64,000 bases of DNA from Stenotrophomonas maltophilia (GTDB lineage Bacteria; Pseudomonadota; Gammaproteobacteria; Xanthomonadales; Xanthomonadaceae). The position numbers were made by a program, and so were the translations under genes. Shown here piece by piece: positions 1 through 8,817 of this stretch. The notes beneath the pieces were generated by a model. That model searched no databases. It worked only from the letters and a program-made list of their open reading frames with translations, and was not told the origin of the DNA. Each line of letters starts with the position of its first letter. The first letter of the stretch is position 1. The stretch is taken from the NCBI RefSeq assembly GCF_006970445.1, contig NZ_CP033877.1:1992750-2056749 (forward strand), read 5' to 3'.

Positions 1-1179
1 GGCAGCCAGAAGGAAACCACCTGGAACGTCGGCCTGGAATGGCGCCCGGTCGAATCGCTGCTGGTGCGTGGCTCGTACGCCACCAGCTTCCATGCGCCGG
101 ACATGCATTACCTGCTGGGCCAGCCGAGCAGTTCGGAAGTGCAGACCTATGACCGCCTGCGCTGCATCCAGAGCGGTGCCTACCTGGTCAACAACTGCGG
201 CGTAGGCAATACCGATGTCTGGTACACCTTTGACGTGAACCGGCGTGGCACGCCGCTGCTGCGTTCGGAAACCGGCGATTCGTGGACGGTCGGCTTCGTC
301 TGGGATGTGATGCCCAATCTGTCGGTCAGTGCCGACTACTGGGCGATCAAGCTGGAAGACATGATCGTCGACGTCGGCGCCGATGAGGTGCTGGCCAGCG
401 AAGCCGGCTGCCTGACCGGCAAGAACATGGACGGTACGCCGTGGGCCAACCCGGCCGGTGGCGAGTACTGCGCCGGCATCCTGGCCCGCGTGAACCGTGA
501 CAGCAACGGTCGCCTGGTCTCGATCGAGCGCGGCCCGTTCAACCTGGCCAGCCGCGAGGTGCGCGGCATCGACCTGACCGCACGCTACCGGCTGGAGACC
601 GCCCAGTGGGGCAGCTTCCAGCTGGGGGTGAACTACACCAACCAGATCTCGACCAAGGAACAGCGCTACGCCGCCGACCCGAATCCGGAACGCCGCGATC
701 GCGACCTGCGCAGCAAGCTGCGCGCGAGCCTGGCCTGGCAGCGCGGCAACTGGAACGCCAACGTCTATGCCGACCGCATCGGTTCGGTGCCGGGCGTGCG
801 CTACCACTGGGGCACCGATCGCCTGGACAACCCCGGTGGCTGCCTGCCGTTCGCCGATGGCTACGTGCCCAGTGACAGCCCGTCGCTGAACTGCCTGGAG
901 CCGGCGCGGCTGCCGGATGGTTCGGTGAACCCGAACCCCAATGCCGGCCAGCAGACCTCGCGCTACTTCGGCCGGGTCGGACCGTTCATCACCTGGAACT
1001 TCAACGTGGGCTACCAGGTGACCGAGCACGCCAAGGTCAATGTCTACGTCAACAACGTGTTCAATTCGGCCAGCTGGAACCACAAGGACCCGTACAAGCT
1101 GGATTACGACTTCGCCCCGACCCGGTTGCTGGGTGCGGTCGGCCGCGAGTTCGCGTTGGAGTATGTGTTCACCTTCTGA
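1..1179 (+). CDS. TonB-dependent receptor, C-terminal part (5' truncated by window edge)
   Basis: The reading frame is open from the first base and ends at TGA 1177-1179, so about 392 C-terminal residues of a longer gene are present. The protein is an outer-membrane beta-barrel importer in the TonB receptor family. Seen: alternating hydrophobic/polar strands, aromatic-rich strand ends ([24 protein letters not shown]), the [10 protein letters not shown] strand that is common in the barrel, and a terminal Phe (EYVFTF) as required for BAM insertion. Paired cysteines lie in an extracellular-loop-like stretch (RCIQSG, NNCGVG, AGCLTG, EYCAG). The plug and TonB box are outside the window, so the substrate cannot be told. 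A GTAG palindrome follows the stop by 17 bp. Family assignment is firm; specificity is unknown. Confidence 0.9.
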   Translation, partial: GSQKETTWNVGLEWRPVESLLVRGSYATSFHAPDMHYLLGQPSSSEVQTYDRLRCIQSGAYLVNNCGVGNTDVWYTFDVNRRGTPLLRSETGDSWTVGFVWDVMPNLSVSADYWAIKLEDMIVDVGADEVLASEAGCLTGKNMDGTPWANPAGGEYCAGILARVNRDSNGRLVSIERGPFNLASREVRGIDLTARYRLETAQWGSFQLGVNYTNQISTKEQRYAADPNPERRDRDLRSKLRASLAWQRGNWNANVYADRIGSVPGVRYHWGTDRLDNPGGCLPFADGYVPSDSPSLNCLEPARLPDGSVNPNPNAGQQTSRYFGRVGPFITWNFNVGYQVTEHAKVNVYVNNVFNSASWNHKDPYKLDYDFAPTRLLGAVGREFALEYVFTF

Positions 1180-1196
1180 GGAGGCCACCTCCGCCG

Positions 1197-1219
1197 GTAG
1201 ATCCACGCCATGCGTGGAT
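1197..1219 (+). repeat. SMAG/GTAG REP palindrome
   Basis: GTAG head followed by the inverted repeat ATCCACGC / GCGTGGAT around a short loop. It is the same subfamily as the elements at 44669, 44716 and 45314. It lies just behind the receptor stop codon, where it could end or stabilise the transcript. Confidence 0.8.
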
Positions 1220-1263
1220 ATGGATATCCGGTTGCCCATTCAGGAAATGCGGACAGGCTGGAT

Positions 1264-1294
1264 TTGACCTTCCCACGATGGCAAGGTTTAGCCT
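1264..1294 (+). promoter_or_regulatory. CueR-type copper promoter/operator of copA-cueR
   Basis: The -35 TTGACC (1264-1269) and -10 TAGCCT (1289-1294) are separated by 19 bp, the over-long spacer typical of MerR-family activation. The spacer holds an imperfect dyad, ACCTTCC (1267-1273) against GCAAGGT (1281-1287), that closely resembles the E. coli copA operator. This also shows that the in-frame ATG at 1278 lies inside the promoter and cannot be the start of copA. Confidence 0.88.
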
Positions 1295-1328
1295 GTCCGC
1301 CTCCAGAAGGAATCCCGGGAATCCGATC

Positions 1329-3830
1329 ATGAGCACGCCGCGCGCCGCTGCCGCCCCCGCCAGCCCCTCCACCATCAGCCTGCCCATCGAGGGCATGACC
1401 TGCGCCAGCTGCGTGGGCAGGGTCGAAGCAGCACTGTCCAGGGTCGAAGGCGTGGGCAGTGTCTCGGTGAACCTGGCCACCGAGCGGGCGGACATCCGTC
1501 CATCGGGTCCGGTCGATCGCGCGGCGCTGATCCAGGCGGTGGAGCGGGTGGGCTATGACGTGCCGGCCGGTACCATCGAGTTGTCGGTCGAGGGCATGAC
1601 CTGCGCGTCCTGCGTGGGCCGCGTTGAACGTGCGCTGTTGGCCGTGCCCGGCGTCAGCCAGGCCAGCGTCAACCTGGCCACCGAGCGCGCGACGGTGCGT
1701 GGCGTGGCGGATGCTGCGGTGCTGGTCGCCGCCATCGACAAGGCCGGCTATGACGCACGCGTGATCGAGGCGGGTGTGCAGTCCGATGACGAGGCCGCAG
1801 AAAAGAAGGATGCCGAGCGTGCGGAACTGAAGCGCGATCTGATCCTGGCCACCGCGCTGGCATTGCCGGTGTTCGTGCTGGAAATGGGCTCGCACCTGAT
1901 CCCTGGCATGCACGAATGGGTGATGTCCACGATCGGCATGCAGGCCAGCTGGTACCTGCAGTTCGTGCTGACCGCGCTGGTGCTGGCCATCCCGGGCCGC
2001 CGTTTCTACCAGAAGGGCGTGCCCGCATTGCTGCGGCGTGCGCCGGACATGAACTCGCTGGTGGCGGTGGGTACCGCCGCGGCCTTCGGTTACTCGGTGG
2101 TGGCGACATTCCTGCCGAAGCTGTTGCCGGCGGGCACGGTGAACGTCTACTACGAAGCCGCGGCGGTGATCGTCGCGCTGATCCTGCTCGGCCGCTTCCT
2201 TGAGGCGCGGGCCAAGGGTCGTACCTCCGAGGCGATCAAACGCCTGGTCAACCTGCAGGCCAAGGTCGCCCATGTGATCCGTGACGGCCGCACGGTCGAT
2301 ATCCCGGTCAATGAAGTGCTGAGTGGCGACGTGGTGGAAGTGCGTCCGGGCGAGCGCGTGCCGGTCGATGGCGAGGTGGTTGAAGGCCGCAGCTACATCG
2401 ATGAGTCGATGATCAGTGGTGAGCCGATCCCGGTCGAGAAGCAGCCGGGCAGCAGCGTGGTGGGTGGCACGGTCAACCAGAAGGGCGCGCTGACGGTACG
2501 CGCGACGGCGGTGGGTGCGCAGACCATGCTGGCGCAGATCATCCGCATGGTCGAACAGGCGCAGGGCTCGAAGCTGCCGATCCAGGCGGTGGTCGACAAG
2601 GTCACCCTGTGGTTCGTGCCGGCGGTGATGCTGGCCGCGCTGGCGACCTTCGTGGTCTGGTTGGTCTTCGGGCCCTCGCCGGCGCTGAGCTTCGCGCTGG
2701 TCAACGCGGTGGCGGTGCTGATCATTGCCTGCCCCTGCGCGATGGGACTGGCCACGCCGACCTCGATCATGGTCGGTACCGGCCGTGGCGCCGAAATGGG
2801 CGTCCTGTTCCGCAAGGGCGAGGCACTGCAGCTGCTGAAGGACGCGCAGGTGGTGGCGGTGGACAAGACCGGCACGCTGACCGAAGGTCGCCCGCGCCTG
2901 ACCGACTTCGAGATCACCGGCGGTTTCGATCGCAGCGCCGTGCTGGCGGCAGTGGCCGCAGTGGAATCGCGCTCGGAGCATCCGATCGCCCGCGCCATCG
3001 TCGACGCAGCCACCGAGCAGGGCATCGCGCAGCCGTCGATGGTCGATTTCGAGTCGGTCACCGGCATGGGCGTGCGTGCCAATGTTGATGGTGCGCGGGT
3101 GGAAGTCGGTGCCGATCGTTTCATGCGCGACCTCGGCGTGGACATCGCTGTGTTTGCCGTACTGGCTGCACAGCTGGGCACGCAGGGGAAATCGCCGCTG
3201 TATGCCGCCGTCGATGGTCGACTGGCCGCGATCATCGCAGTGTCCGATCCGATCAAGCCGAGCACCCCGGCGGCGATCGCGGCGCTGCATCAGCTCGGCC
3301 TGAAGGTGGCGATGATCACCGGTGACAATGCCGGTACCGCGCAGGCGATCGCACGCCAGCTCGGCATCGATGAAGTGGTGGCCGAGGTGCTGCCGGAAGG
3401 CAAGGTCGAGGCAGTGCGCAGGCTGAAGGCCACGCATGGCAACGTCGCCTTCGTCGGCGATGGCATCAACGATGCGCCGGCACTGGCTGAAGCCGATGTT
3501 GGCCTGGCCATCGGTACCGGCACCGATATCGCGGTGGAGTCGGCCGATGTGGTGCTGATGTCGGGCAACCTGCAGGGTGTGCCGAATGCCATCGCGCTGT
3601 CGAAGGCGACGCTGGGCAACATCCGGCAGAACCTGTTCTGGGCATTCGCCTACAACACCGCGTTGATCCCGGTAGCGGCCGGCGTGCTGTACCCGGTCTG
3701 GGGCGTGCTGCTGTCGCCGGTGTTCGCGGCCGGTGCGATGGCGCTGTCCAGCGTGTTCGTGCTGGGCAACGCGCTGCGCCTGCGCCGCTTCCAGCCGCCG
3801 ATGGCGGATGCCGCCGTTGCCACCCACTGA
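1329..3830 (+). CDS. copA: Cu(I)-exporting P1B-type ATPase CopA
   Basis: Inner-membrane copper pump of 833 residues that moves cytoplasmic Cu(I) to the periplasm at the cost of ATP. Two N-terminal heavy-metal-associated domains carry GMTCASC at residues 22-28 and 89-95. The transmembrane metal site CPC is at 468-470, the phosphorylation motif DKTGTLT starts at Asp512, and TGDN and [10 protein letters not shown] hinge motifs follow. The start at 1329 is chosen because it follows an AGAAGG-like ribosome site and lies 35 bp below the CueR -10 box; an ATG at 1278 falls within that operator. cueR follows after 11 bp, so pump and regulator are co-transcribed and copper-induced. CPC plus CueR control argues for Cu(I)/Ag(I) rather than Zn/Cd. 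Confidence 0.95.
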   Translation: MSTPRAAAAPASPSTISLPIEGMTCASCVGRVEAALSRVEGVGSVSVNLATERADIRPSGPVDRAALIQAVERVGYDVPAGTIELSVEGMTCASCVGRVERALLAVPGVSQASVNLATERATVRGVADAAVLVAAIDKAGYDARVIEAGVQSDDEAAEKKDAERAELKRDLILATALALPVFVLEMGSHLIPGMHEWVMSTIGMQASWYLQFVLTALVLAIPGRRFYQKGVPALLRRAPDMNSLVAVGTAAAFGYSVVATFLPKLLPAGTVNVYYEAAAVIVALILLGRFLEARAKGRTSEAIKRLVNLQAKVAHVIRDGRTVDIPVNEVLSGDVVEVRPGERVPVDGEVVEGRSYIDESMISGEPIPVEKQPGSSVVGGTVNQKGALTVRATAVGAQTMLAQIIRMVEQAQGSKLPIQAVVDKVTLWFVPAVMLAALATFVVWLVFGPSPALSFALVNAVAVLIIACPCAMGLATPTSIMVGTGRGAEMGVLFRKGEALQLLKDAQVVAVDKTGTLTEGRPRLTDFEITGGFDRSAVLAAVAAVESRSEHPIARAIVDAATEQGIAQPSMVDFESVTGMGVRANVDGARVEVGADRFMRDLGVDIAVFAVLAAQLGTQGKSPLYAAVDGRLAAIIAVSDPIKPSTPAAIAALHQLGLKVAMITGDNAGTAQAIARQLGIDEVVAEVLPEGKVEAVRRLKATHGNVAFVGDGINDAPALAEADVGLAIGTGTDIAVESADVVLMSGNLQGVPNAIALSKATLGNIRQNLFWAFAYNTALIPVAAGVLYPVWGVLLSPVFAAGAMALSSVFVLGNALRLRRFQPPMADAAVATH

Positions 3831-3841
3831 AGGAGATCCGC

Positions 3842-4297
3842 ATGAACATCGGTGAAGCCGCCAAGGCCTCCAGCGTGTCGGCGAAGATGATCCGCTACTA
3901 CGAGCAGATCGGCCTGATCCCCGCGGCCGATCGCACCGAATCGGGTTACCGGGCGTATTCGCAGGCGGACATCCACCGCCTGCGATTCATCCGCCGCGCA
4001 CGCGATCTCGGCTTCCAGGTGGCCGAGATCACCGATTTGCTCGGTCTCTGGAACGACACCTCGCGGCACAGTGCCGACGTCAAGCATCTGGCCGAACAGC
4101 ATATTGCCGATCTGGAACAGCGCATCGAGCACATGCGGCAGATGGCCGACACGCTGAAATCGCTGATCAGTTGCTGTGCGGGCGACGAGCGCCCGGAATG
4201 CCCGATCCTGCAGCGGCTGGGTGAGGACGATGAGACGCCGGTGCCGGGCGATACCGCGAAGACCGGCGCGGTGCGGCGACGCGTACAGAAGCATTGA
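3842..4297 (+). CDS. cueR: Copper-responsive MerR-family activator CueR
   Basis: A 151-residue regulator with a MerR N-terminal helix-turn-helix (NIGEAAKASSVSAKMIRYYE), a long dimerisation helix at about 80-108 and a C-terminal metal loop. Cys112 and Cys120 match the two Cu(I)/Ag(I) ligands of E. coli CueR (CCAGDERPEC), with an extra Cys at 111. The start has a strong AAGGAGAT site. In E. coli CueR untwists promoters with 19-bp spacers; two such promoters lie in this window, ahead of copA and of copZ, so this gene probably autoregulates and controls both. Confidence 0.93.
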   Translation: MNIGEAAKASSVSAKMIRYYEQIGLIPAADRTESGYRAYSQADIHRLRFIRRARDLGFQVAEITDLLGLWNDTSRHSADVKHLAEQHIADLEQRIEHMRQMADTLKSLISCCAGDERPECPILQRLGEDDETPVPGDTAKTGAVRRRVQKH

Positions 4298-4316
4298 ATC
4301 GATATCGCATGCACTG

Positions 4317-4352
4317 AAAAGCCCGCCCTGTGACAGAGCACGGGGCGGGCTT
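4317..4352. terminator. Bidirectional intrinsic terminator between cueR and copZ
   Basis: The stem GCCCGCCC (4321-4328) pairs with GGGCGGGC (4343-4350). It is preceded by AAAA and followed by TTCGTT, so it can work in both directions between the convergent cueR and copZ genes. Confidence 0.8.
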
Positions 4353-4375
4353 CGTTGTGGATGCCGGGCAGGGGA

Positions 4376-4570
4376 TCAGGCGCTGCGCGGCGGGAAACCG
4401 GCATCGTTCACCGCGGCGAACACCTGTTCCTGCGACGCGGTGGTCTGCACCTTGACCAGGCCGGTCGGTGGGTCGGCCACCACGCTGGCGTTCGGATCGA
4501 TCTGCTGGATCGCGCGGGTCACGCTGCGCGCGCAGCCGCCGCAGGTCATGCCATCGACATGGAATTCCAT
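4376..4570 (-). CDS. copZ: Copper chaperone CopZ (heavy-metal-associated domain protein)
   Basis: A 64-residue, single-domain cytoplasmic protein with the Cu(I)-binding motif GMTCGGC (Cys10, Cys13) followed by ARSVTRAI, the classic HMA ferredoxin-like fold. It would hand Cu(I) to the N-terminal HMA domains of CopA or to CueR. The start at 4570 follows GGAGCTACAG; an upstream in-frame ATG at 4612 lies inside the CueR-type promoter and is rejected. The gene converges on cueR but has its own copper promoter at 4604-4634. Confidence 0.9.
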   Translation of the reverse strand: MEFHVDGMTCGGCARSVTRAIQQIDPNASVVADPPTGLVKVQTTASQEQVFAAVNDAGFPPRSA

Positions 4571-4603
4571 CTGTAGCTCCTTGGGTGCTCTTGGGGTAGG
4601 GCC

Positions 4604-4634
4604 AGTGTGCACCTTCCAACGATGGCAGGGTCAA
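4604..4634 (-). promoter_or_regulatory. CueR-type copper promoter/operator of copZ
   Basis: On the minus strand the -35 TTGACC (4634-4629) is followed by a 19-bp spacer and a weak -10 CACACT (4609-4604). The dyad ACCCTGCC / GGAAGGT sits in the spacer and shares its layout with the copA operator. Confidence 0.8.
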
Positions 4635-4666
4635 GCGCCGGGCTGAACGACGGACAAGGCGCGGAC

Positions 4667-4702
4667 AAAAAACGGCAGCCACCTGTACCAGCGCGGCTGC
4701 CG
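4667..4702 (-). terminator. Intrinsic terminator of the TonB receptor gene
   Basis: On the minus strand the stem CGGCAGCC / GGCTGCCG (4702-4695 and 4680-4673) with a 14-nt loop is followed at once by six T residues (4672-4667). It separates the receptor gene from the copZ promoter downstream. Confidence 0.85.
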
Positions 4703-4771
4703 TGGAGGATCGTCCCCGCCAGGGCGGAGCGCGGGTTGCGCCGGGGCGGGCCCGGGCAACCCGGTACGGGC

Positions 4772-7700
4772 CTAGAACTTCCAGTTCACGCCGAAATACA
4801 GCTGGCGGCCGGCGTACAGGTTGGACAGCAGGCGGGCCTGGCTGTCGTTGCCGATGTAGCTGCGCAGCTCGGACTTGGTGGCGTTCAGCACGGCAGCCGT
4901 GACCGTCCAGTCCGGGGTGAGGTTGTAGGCCACGTTCAGGTCAAGCTGGCTGTACGGCTTGGTGTAGGTGGTCATGCCATTGTTCAGTCCGCCGACCACT
5001 TCGCCACGCCGGTTGTACGAAGCACGTGCCAGGAACTTGTCGTTCTCGTAGAACACGGTCACGTTGGCCTGGTTCTTGGCACTGCCGACCAGCGGCGATG
5101 AGCCGATTTCCTCGCCGTCCAGCACGATCGAGGCCAGGTTGGTGTCGTTGTAGGTGTAGTTGGCCTGCACACCCAGACCGAAGTCGAACGTGTACTGGCC
5201 ATACAGTTCCACGCCCTGCGACACGCCATCGCGGCCGTTGGCCTGTGTCTCGTACTTCTGCACGGTCACCGACTGCCCACCGACATTCATCTGCTGGTCG
5301 CGCACCACCGGCACGGTGAAGTTGTCCACGTTCTTGCGGAACAGCGAAACACCTGCGACCGCGCCCGGCTTGAAGTACCACTCCAGGCCAAGGTCGAACT
5401 GGACCGCCTTGAAGGGCTCCAGCGCCTTGTTGCTGCCCGAGCCGTACCAGCCGGGCGTGTCGGTGCCGCCGGTGACACGGCGATCGTTGGCGTACTCCTC
5501 GCTGATGTAACGCAGGCCGCCAGGGTAGGCGATGCTGGTGTAGCTCGGGCGCGCGACCACCTTCGATGCCGCGCCGCGCAGCACCAGGTTATCGGTGATG
5601 TCCCAGGCGATGTTGAAGCTGGGCAGCACGTCGGTATAGGTCTTTTCCAGCGACGACAGGGCGTACACCTTGTCGCGCACCTGGGGGTCAGGGAGGCGGA
5701 CGAAGCCGCCCTGGCAGCGCAGGTTCGGATCGGCGGCCGGATCATCGCAGCTCATCGGCGCGCCGCTGGCGTTGTCGACGAAGTAATCGTTGAAGCGCTC
5801 GACCGAATCGCTGGACTGGGCGAACTGCTTGGTGCGCACCACGCGCACGCCGATGTTGCCGCGGACGCGCTCGGTGCGGAAGTTGGCCTGGAAGTATCCG
5901 GAGTAGATCTTTTCGTTGACGTCGTAGACGAAGTCTTCCTCGGTACGATTGTGCGAGCCGCCGTAGGTCTTGTTCAGGTAATCGATGTAGGCCGGGTAGT
6001 TGATGCCCGGGAACACGTTGGCGTTGAAGGCGCCGGTGATGTTGCTGATCGGGTTGGACAGGAAGAAGCCCGGCTGCGCATCGCCTGCGGTCGGATCGCA
6101 ACCGGCCTGGTAGCGATTGTTGTCATAGTCGGACGGGTCCAGCCCCGGGCATACCCAGTAGGTGTTGCCGGTATTGCGGTGGACCTTGCCATCGCGGTAC
6201 TTGGCACCGAACTGGATCGAGTCCAGCCAGCCGGCCTCGAACAGTTTGGTGACGTCTGCCTGGAAGTAGTTCTGCTTGACCTCCGTCTGCATCCACGACG
6301 AGTCGGTCGAACCGGTATCGACTTCCGCGACGCCAGCCATCAACTGCTGCTGCAGGTCCGGCGAGAACTGCACCGACGGCGTGCCGGTGAGGTCCCACGC
6401 GGTGTACTGGTTGCCGGACTGCCACTGGTTGCCGACCTTGCGACGCGGCTTGGCCGACATGCGGAAGTTCATCGACGGGCCACCTTCGGACCAGGTGCGG
6501 CCACCGGTGAACGAGGCCTTCCACAGCGGGCTGATGTCCCAGTCGATGGTCAGGTCAGCGGTCTGCGACAGCGCCTTCTCCTTGCTGTAGCCGCCGGTGA
6601 GCTGCGGGGTGGGGATGGTGCAGTCGTCCGGGCCCCAGCCGCCGGGCTTGAGGCCGGCGGCCGCCGCTTCATCCTCGCTGCAGTAGTAGGTCTTTCCCGC
6701 CAGCTTCTGGTACTGCGCGCCAGTAACGATGCTGCCACTCGGGTCGAAGTCCAGGCCGTTGAGCAGGCGGCCGCCGGCCCAGTTGCCGTCCTGGTTGTAA
6801 CGGGCCAGGTTCCACTCCGGCACCTTCAGCATGTTCTGCGTGTAGTCGCCCTGCAGTTCGAAGCGGAAGTAGTTGGCCGTCATCGTAACGTTGTCGACCG
6901 GCTTGAACTGGAAGGTCAGCTGCCCGCCCTTGCGCTCGCGCTTCTCTTCCTTCACTGCGAAGTTCACCGAGGTCGGCATGAAGAACTCGCTGTAGTTCTT
7001 GCCGGCCTGGTTGTTGAAGCCGGACTGGCCCCACCAGTAATGAATGCCATCCTGTTCCAGCAGATTGCCGTTGGCATCGCGGGCCGTGGTGCCGTTGCCG
7101 TACCACTGGTAGTCCTCGGTGCTGGCTTCCATGGTGCGGGTGGTGCGGTTCTGCTGGGTCACGCCGACCAGCACGCCGAAGCGCTCATCCTTGCTGTGCC
7201 ATGAGTACAGCGCCGACACCTGCGGATCGACATCGTGGCTGGTGTCGGAGGTGGTGCCCTCCAGGTTCACGTAGCCGGAGTTGGATTCCATGTCGAGCGG
7301 GCGCCGGGTATGCAGGATGACCGTGCCGCCGATGCCGCCTTCGTCGATGCGCGCTTCCGGCGACTTGAACAGCTCGGCGCTGGACAGCATGTTCGACGGC
7401 AGCAGGGTGTAGTTGAAGGAGCGGGTCGCTTCGTTGTTGGTTTCCGAGGAGGCGACGAAGTTTCCGTTCAACTGGGTCAGGGTCAGGTCCGGCGCAAGGC
7501 CGCGCACGCTGACACTCTTGCCCTCACCACCGCTGCGGGTGATGACGACGCCGGGTACGCGCTGCAGTGCGTCGGCGACGTTCTTGTCGGGGAACTTGCC
7601 GACGTCTTCGGCGGTGATCACTTCGACCACCGCGTTGGCATCGCGCTTCTGCTCAAGGCTCTTTTCAATGGCGTAGCGGTAGCCGGTGACCTGGACGCTG

Positions 7701-7840
7701 TCCAGCGTGGTGGCATCCTGTGCGCCGGTGGACGTGGCCTGCTGCGCGGCGGCGCCAGCCGGAATGACGGCGGCGGCCAATGCCAGCGCGATGGCCAACG
7801 CCAGTGCGTCCTGGCCATGCGTGCGTGTTGAATGCTTCAT
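4772..7840 (-). CDS. TonB-dependent receptor, probable mannoside/N-glycan importer
   Basis: A 1022-residue outer-membrane receptor. The N-terminal signal peptide (ALALAIALALAAAVIPAGAAAQQ) is followed by a TonB-box-like segment (TTLDSVQVTG), then the plug domain (EKSLEQKRDANAVVEVITAE, GKFPDKNVADALQRVPGV), which is characteristic of large Xanthomonas carbohydrate receptors. The C-terminal barrel ends in Phe (YFGVNWKF). The start at 7840 gives a normal signal peptide; ATG 7846 is an alternative, while the longer frame to 7933 runs into the operator. It is divergent from the GH92 operon, and both promoter regions carry the same LacI operator, so the likely cargo is a mannose-containing glycan. 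Substrate is inferred from context only. Confidence 0.9.
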   Translation of the reverse strand: MKHSTRTHGQDALALAIALALAAAVIPAGAAAQQATSTGAQDATTLDSVQVTGYRYAIEKSLEQKRDANAVVEVITAEDVGKFPDKNVADALQRVPGVVITRSGGEGKSVSVRGLAPDLTLTQLNGNFVASSETNNEATRSFNYTLLPSNMLSSAELFKSPEARIDEGGIGGTVILHTRRPLDMESNSGYVNLEGTTSDTSHDVDPQVSALYSWHSKDERFGVLVGVTQQNRTTRTMEASTEDYQWYGNGTTARDANGNLLEQDGIHYWWGQSGFNNQAGKNYSEFFMPTSVNFAVKEEKRERKGGQLTFQFKPVDNVTMTANYFRFELQGDYTQNMLKVPEWNLARYNQDGNWAGGRLLNGLDFDPSGSIVTGAQYQKLAGKTYYCSEDEAAAAGLKPGGWGPDDCTIPTPQLTGGYSKEKALSQTADLTIDWDISPLWKASFTGGRTWSEGGPSMNFRMSAKPRRKVGNQWQSGNQYTAWDLTGTPSVQFSPDLQQQLMAGVAEVDTGSTDSSWMQTEVKQNYFQADVTKLFEAGWLDSIQFGAKYRDGKVHRNTGNTYWVCPGLDPSDYDNNRYQAGCDPTAGDAQPGFFLSNPISNITGAFNANVFPGINYPAYIDYLNKTYGGSHNRTEEDFVYDVNEKIYSGYFQANFRTERVRGNIGVRVVRTKQFAQSSDSVERFNDYFVDNASGAPMSCDDPAADPNLRCQGGFVRLPDPQVRDKVYALSSLEKTYTDVLPSFNIAWDITDNLVLRGAASKVVARPSYTSIAYPGGLRYISEEYANDRRVTGGTDTPGWYGSGSNKALEPFKAVQFDLGLEWYFKPGAVAGVSLFRKNVDNFTVPVVRDQQMNVGGQSVTVQKYETQANGRDGVSQGVELYGQYTFDFGLGVQANYTYNDTNLASIVLDGEEIGSSPLVGSAKNQANVTVFYENDKFLARASYNRRGEVVGGLNNGMTTYTKPYSQLDLNVAYNLTPDWTVTAAVLNATKSELRSYIGNDSQARLLSNLYAGRQLYFGVNWKF

Positions 7841-7891
7841 TCCCATCTCTCCCTCTCTCCTGGATTGATCCGGTGACGTGGCACGGACAAC

Positions 7892-7905
7892 TTGAATCGA
7901 TCTAA
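7892..7905. promoter_or_regulatory. LacI-type operator O1 (TonB receptor side)
   Basis: TTGAATCGATCTAA, an inverted repeat centred on CG, the usual centre of LacI/GalR operators. It lies 52 bp upstream of the receptor start codon and is identical over 14 bp to the site at 8804 in front of GH92. Confidence 0.75.
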
Positions 7906-8012
7906 TTTGAAGTGACTTTGTCGCTGTCGCCATGCAGTGGCAGTAGCACCGCGCGCGTGGCCTGGTACGTCCTGTTGCTGCTCCCCCAACTCCCGGCCAT
8001 CGCAGCGTCGTC

Positions 8013-8026
8013 TTGGATCGATCTAA
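8013..8026. promoter_or_regulatory. LacI-type operator O2 (auxiliary)
   Basis: TTGGATCGATCTAA differs from O1 at one base. It is 121 bp from O1, a distance that would allow two bound dimers to loop the intervening DNA. Confidence 0.65.
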
Positions 8027-8185
8027 GCGATGGGCGGGCGATTTTTAGCATGGGTCGCCCGTGGGCGCATGCTGCTCCGCAATATGGTACTGGCGTGGCG
8101 AAGGGATGACGGTTTGCTGAAATCAGTGAAATCGTTTTCGTGCGCAGGGGAGGGTGGGCCGGCAGGGCGGCGCCCTGCACCTGCG

Positions 8186-8208
8186 GTAGTGCCGGCCGCT
8201 GGCCGGCA
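8186..8208 (+). repeat. SMAG/GTAG REP palindrome
   Basis: GTAG head then TGCCGGCC / GGCCGGCA stem. It abuts the hexanucleotide tandem repeat that starts at 8211. Confidence 0.8.
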
Positions 8209-8210
8209 AG

Positions 8211-8267
8211 AGCCGAAGCCAAAGCCGAAGCCGAAGCCAAAGCCAAAGCCAAAGCCAAAGCCAAAGC
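8211..8267 (+). repeat. Hexanucleotide tandem repeat (AGCCRA)n
   Basis: Nine consecutive 6-bp units, three AGCCGA and six AGCCAA, plus a partial AGC. The last five units are identical, which suggests recent slippage. It lies in the divergent control region and in no gene. Confidence 0.92.
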
Positions 8268-8290
8268 GGCTCTGGGTTGTCTGTGGGTTG

Positions 8291-8392
8291 GGCAGGGCGG
8301 TGTCGGATTGCGGGGACGCCGTAAACCCGTCCATGGGGGCTTGGCCGCGGCATCCATGCCGCGGACACCCCGCAATCCGACACCGCCCTGCC
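8291..8392. repeat. Structured palindromic element, copy A
   Basis: A 102-bp unit. The arms 8291-8315 and 8368-8392 are perfectly complementary over 25 bp. Inside is a second hairpin, CCGCGGCA / TGCCGCGG (8345-8364), and a segment containing ACGCCGTAAA and GTCCATG. Copy B at 8568 is the same element inverted, with different outer-arm bases. Confidence 0.85.
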
Positions 8393-8450
8393 TTCGACAG
8401 TTTCCCGGTGACGGTTGGATGGGTCCTGGGGACGGCATGGGGAATGGCTT

Positions 8451-8491
8451 GGGGTCAGATCCGTTTTCCGTTGGAAAACGGATCTGACCCC
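8451..8491. repeat. Perfect 19-bp inverted repeat with 3-nt loop
   Basis: The arms 8451-8469 and 8473-8491 (beginning GGGGTCAGATCC) pair without mismatch around GTT. It lies between the two copies of the larger element and there is no coding frame. Confidence 0.9.
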
Positions 8492-8567
8492 TGATTGATT
8501 TCGATATCCGACAGAGATTGATCCACGCATGGCGTGGATCCGTTGCAGATCGCGGAAATCTGTCGAA

Positions 8568-8669
8568 GGCGGGGTGGGTCCGGTTGCGGGGGCGTGAGCC
8601 GCATGGATGCGGCGACCGAGCCTACATGGACGTATTTACGGCGTTCCCCGCAACCGGACCCGCCCCGCC
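8568..8669. repeat. Structured palindromic element, copy B (inverted)
   Basis: The arms 8568-8591 and 8646-8669 pair over 24 bp with one mismatch (G-T type), and an inner hairpin GCCGCA / TGCGGC lies at 8598-8613. Read on the minus strand it carries the same core as copy A (ACGCCGTAAA, CGTCCATG, GGCT, GCATCCATGC). Confidence 0.85.
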
Positions 8670-8803
8670 ATCCCACGGATAGCCGGCTTTTGCTGTTGCT
8701 GTTGCCGTTGCTCCAGCTCGTAGCAGGTGCAGGGCGCAGCCCTGCCGAACACCCCTCTCATGCTGCGCCGCAGAATGCATTCGGCTGAACCTGCATGCTC
8801 TAC

Positions 8804-8817
8804 TTGAATCGATCTAA
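8804..8817. promoter_or_regulatory. LacI-type operator O3 (GH92 operon side)
   Basis: TTGAATCGATCTAA, identical to O1, 127 bp upstream of the GH92 start codon. It is the probable control site of the GH92-lacI-permease-kinase-isomerase-mannosidase operon. Confidence 0.75.

Noticed and set aside
1104..3827. Long minus-strand open frame (about 900 codons) opposite copA
   Set aside because: Its sequence is His/Arg/Gln-rich low complexity as expected from the antisense of a high-GC gene, with no domain; copA on the other strand has all P-type ATPase motifs.
8211..8267. Possible CRISPR repeat
   Set aside because: Units are 6 bp and contiguous without spacers; it is a microsatellite.
8030..8788. 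Several overlapping frames between the TonB receptor and GH92
   Set aside because: They translate the AGCCRA repeat and palindromes; there is no conserved sequence, and frames on both strands are equally open.
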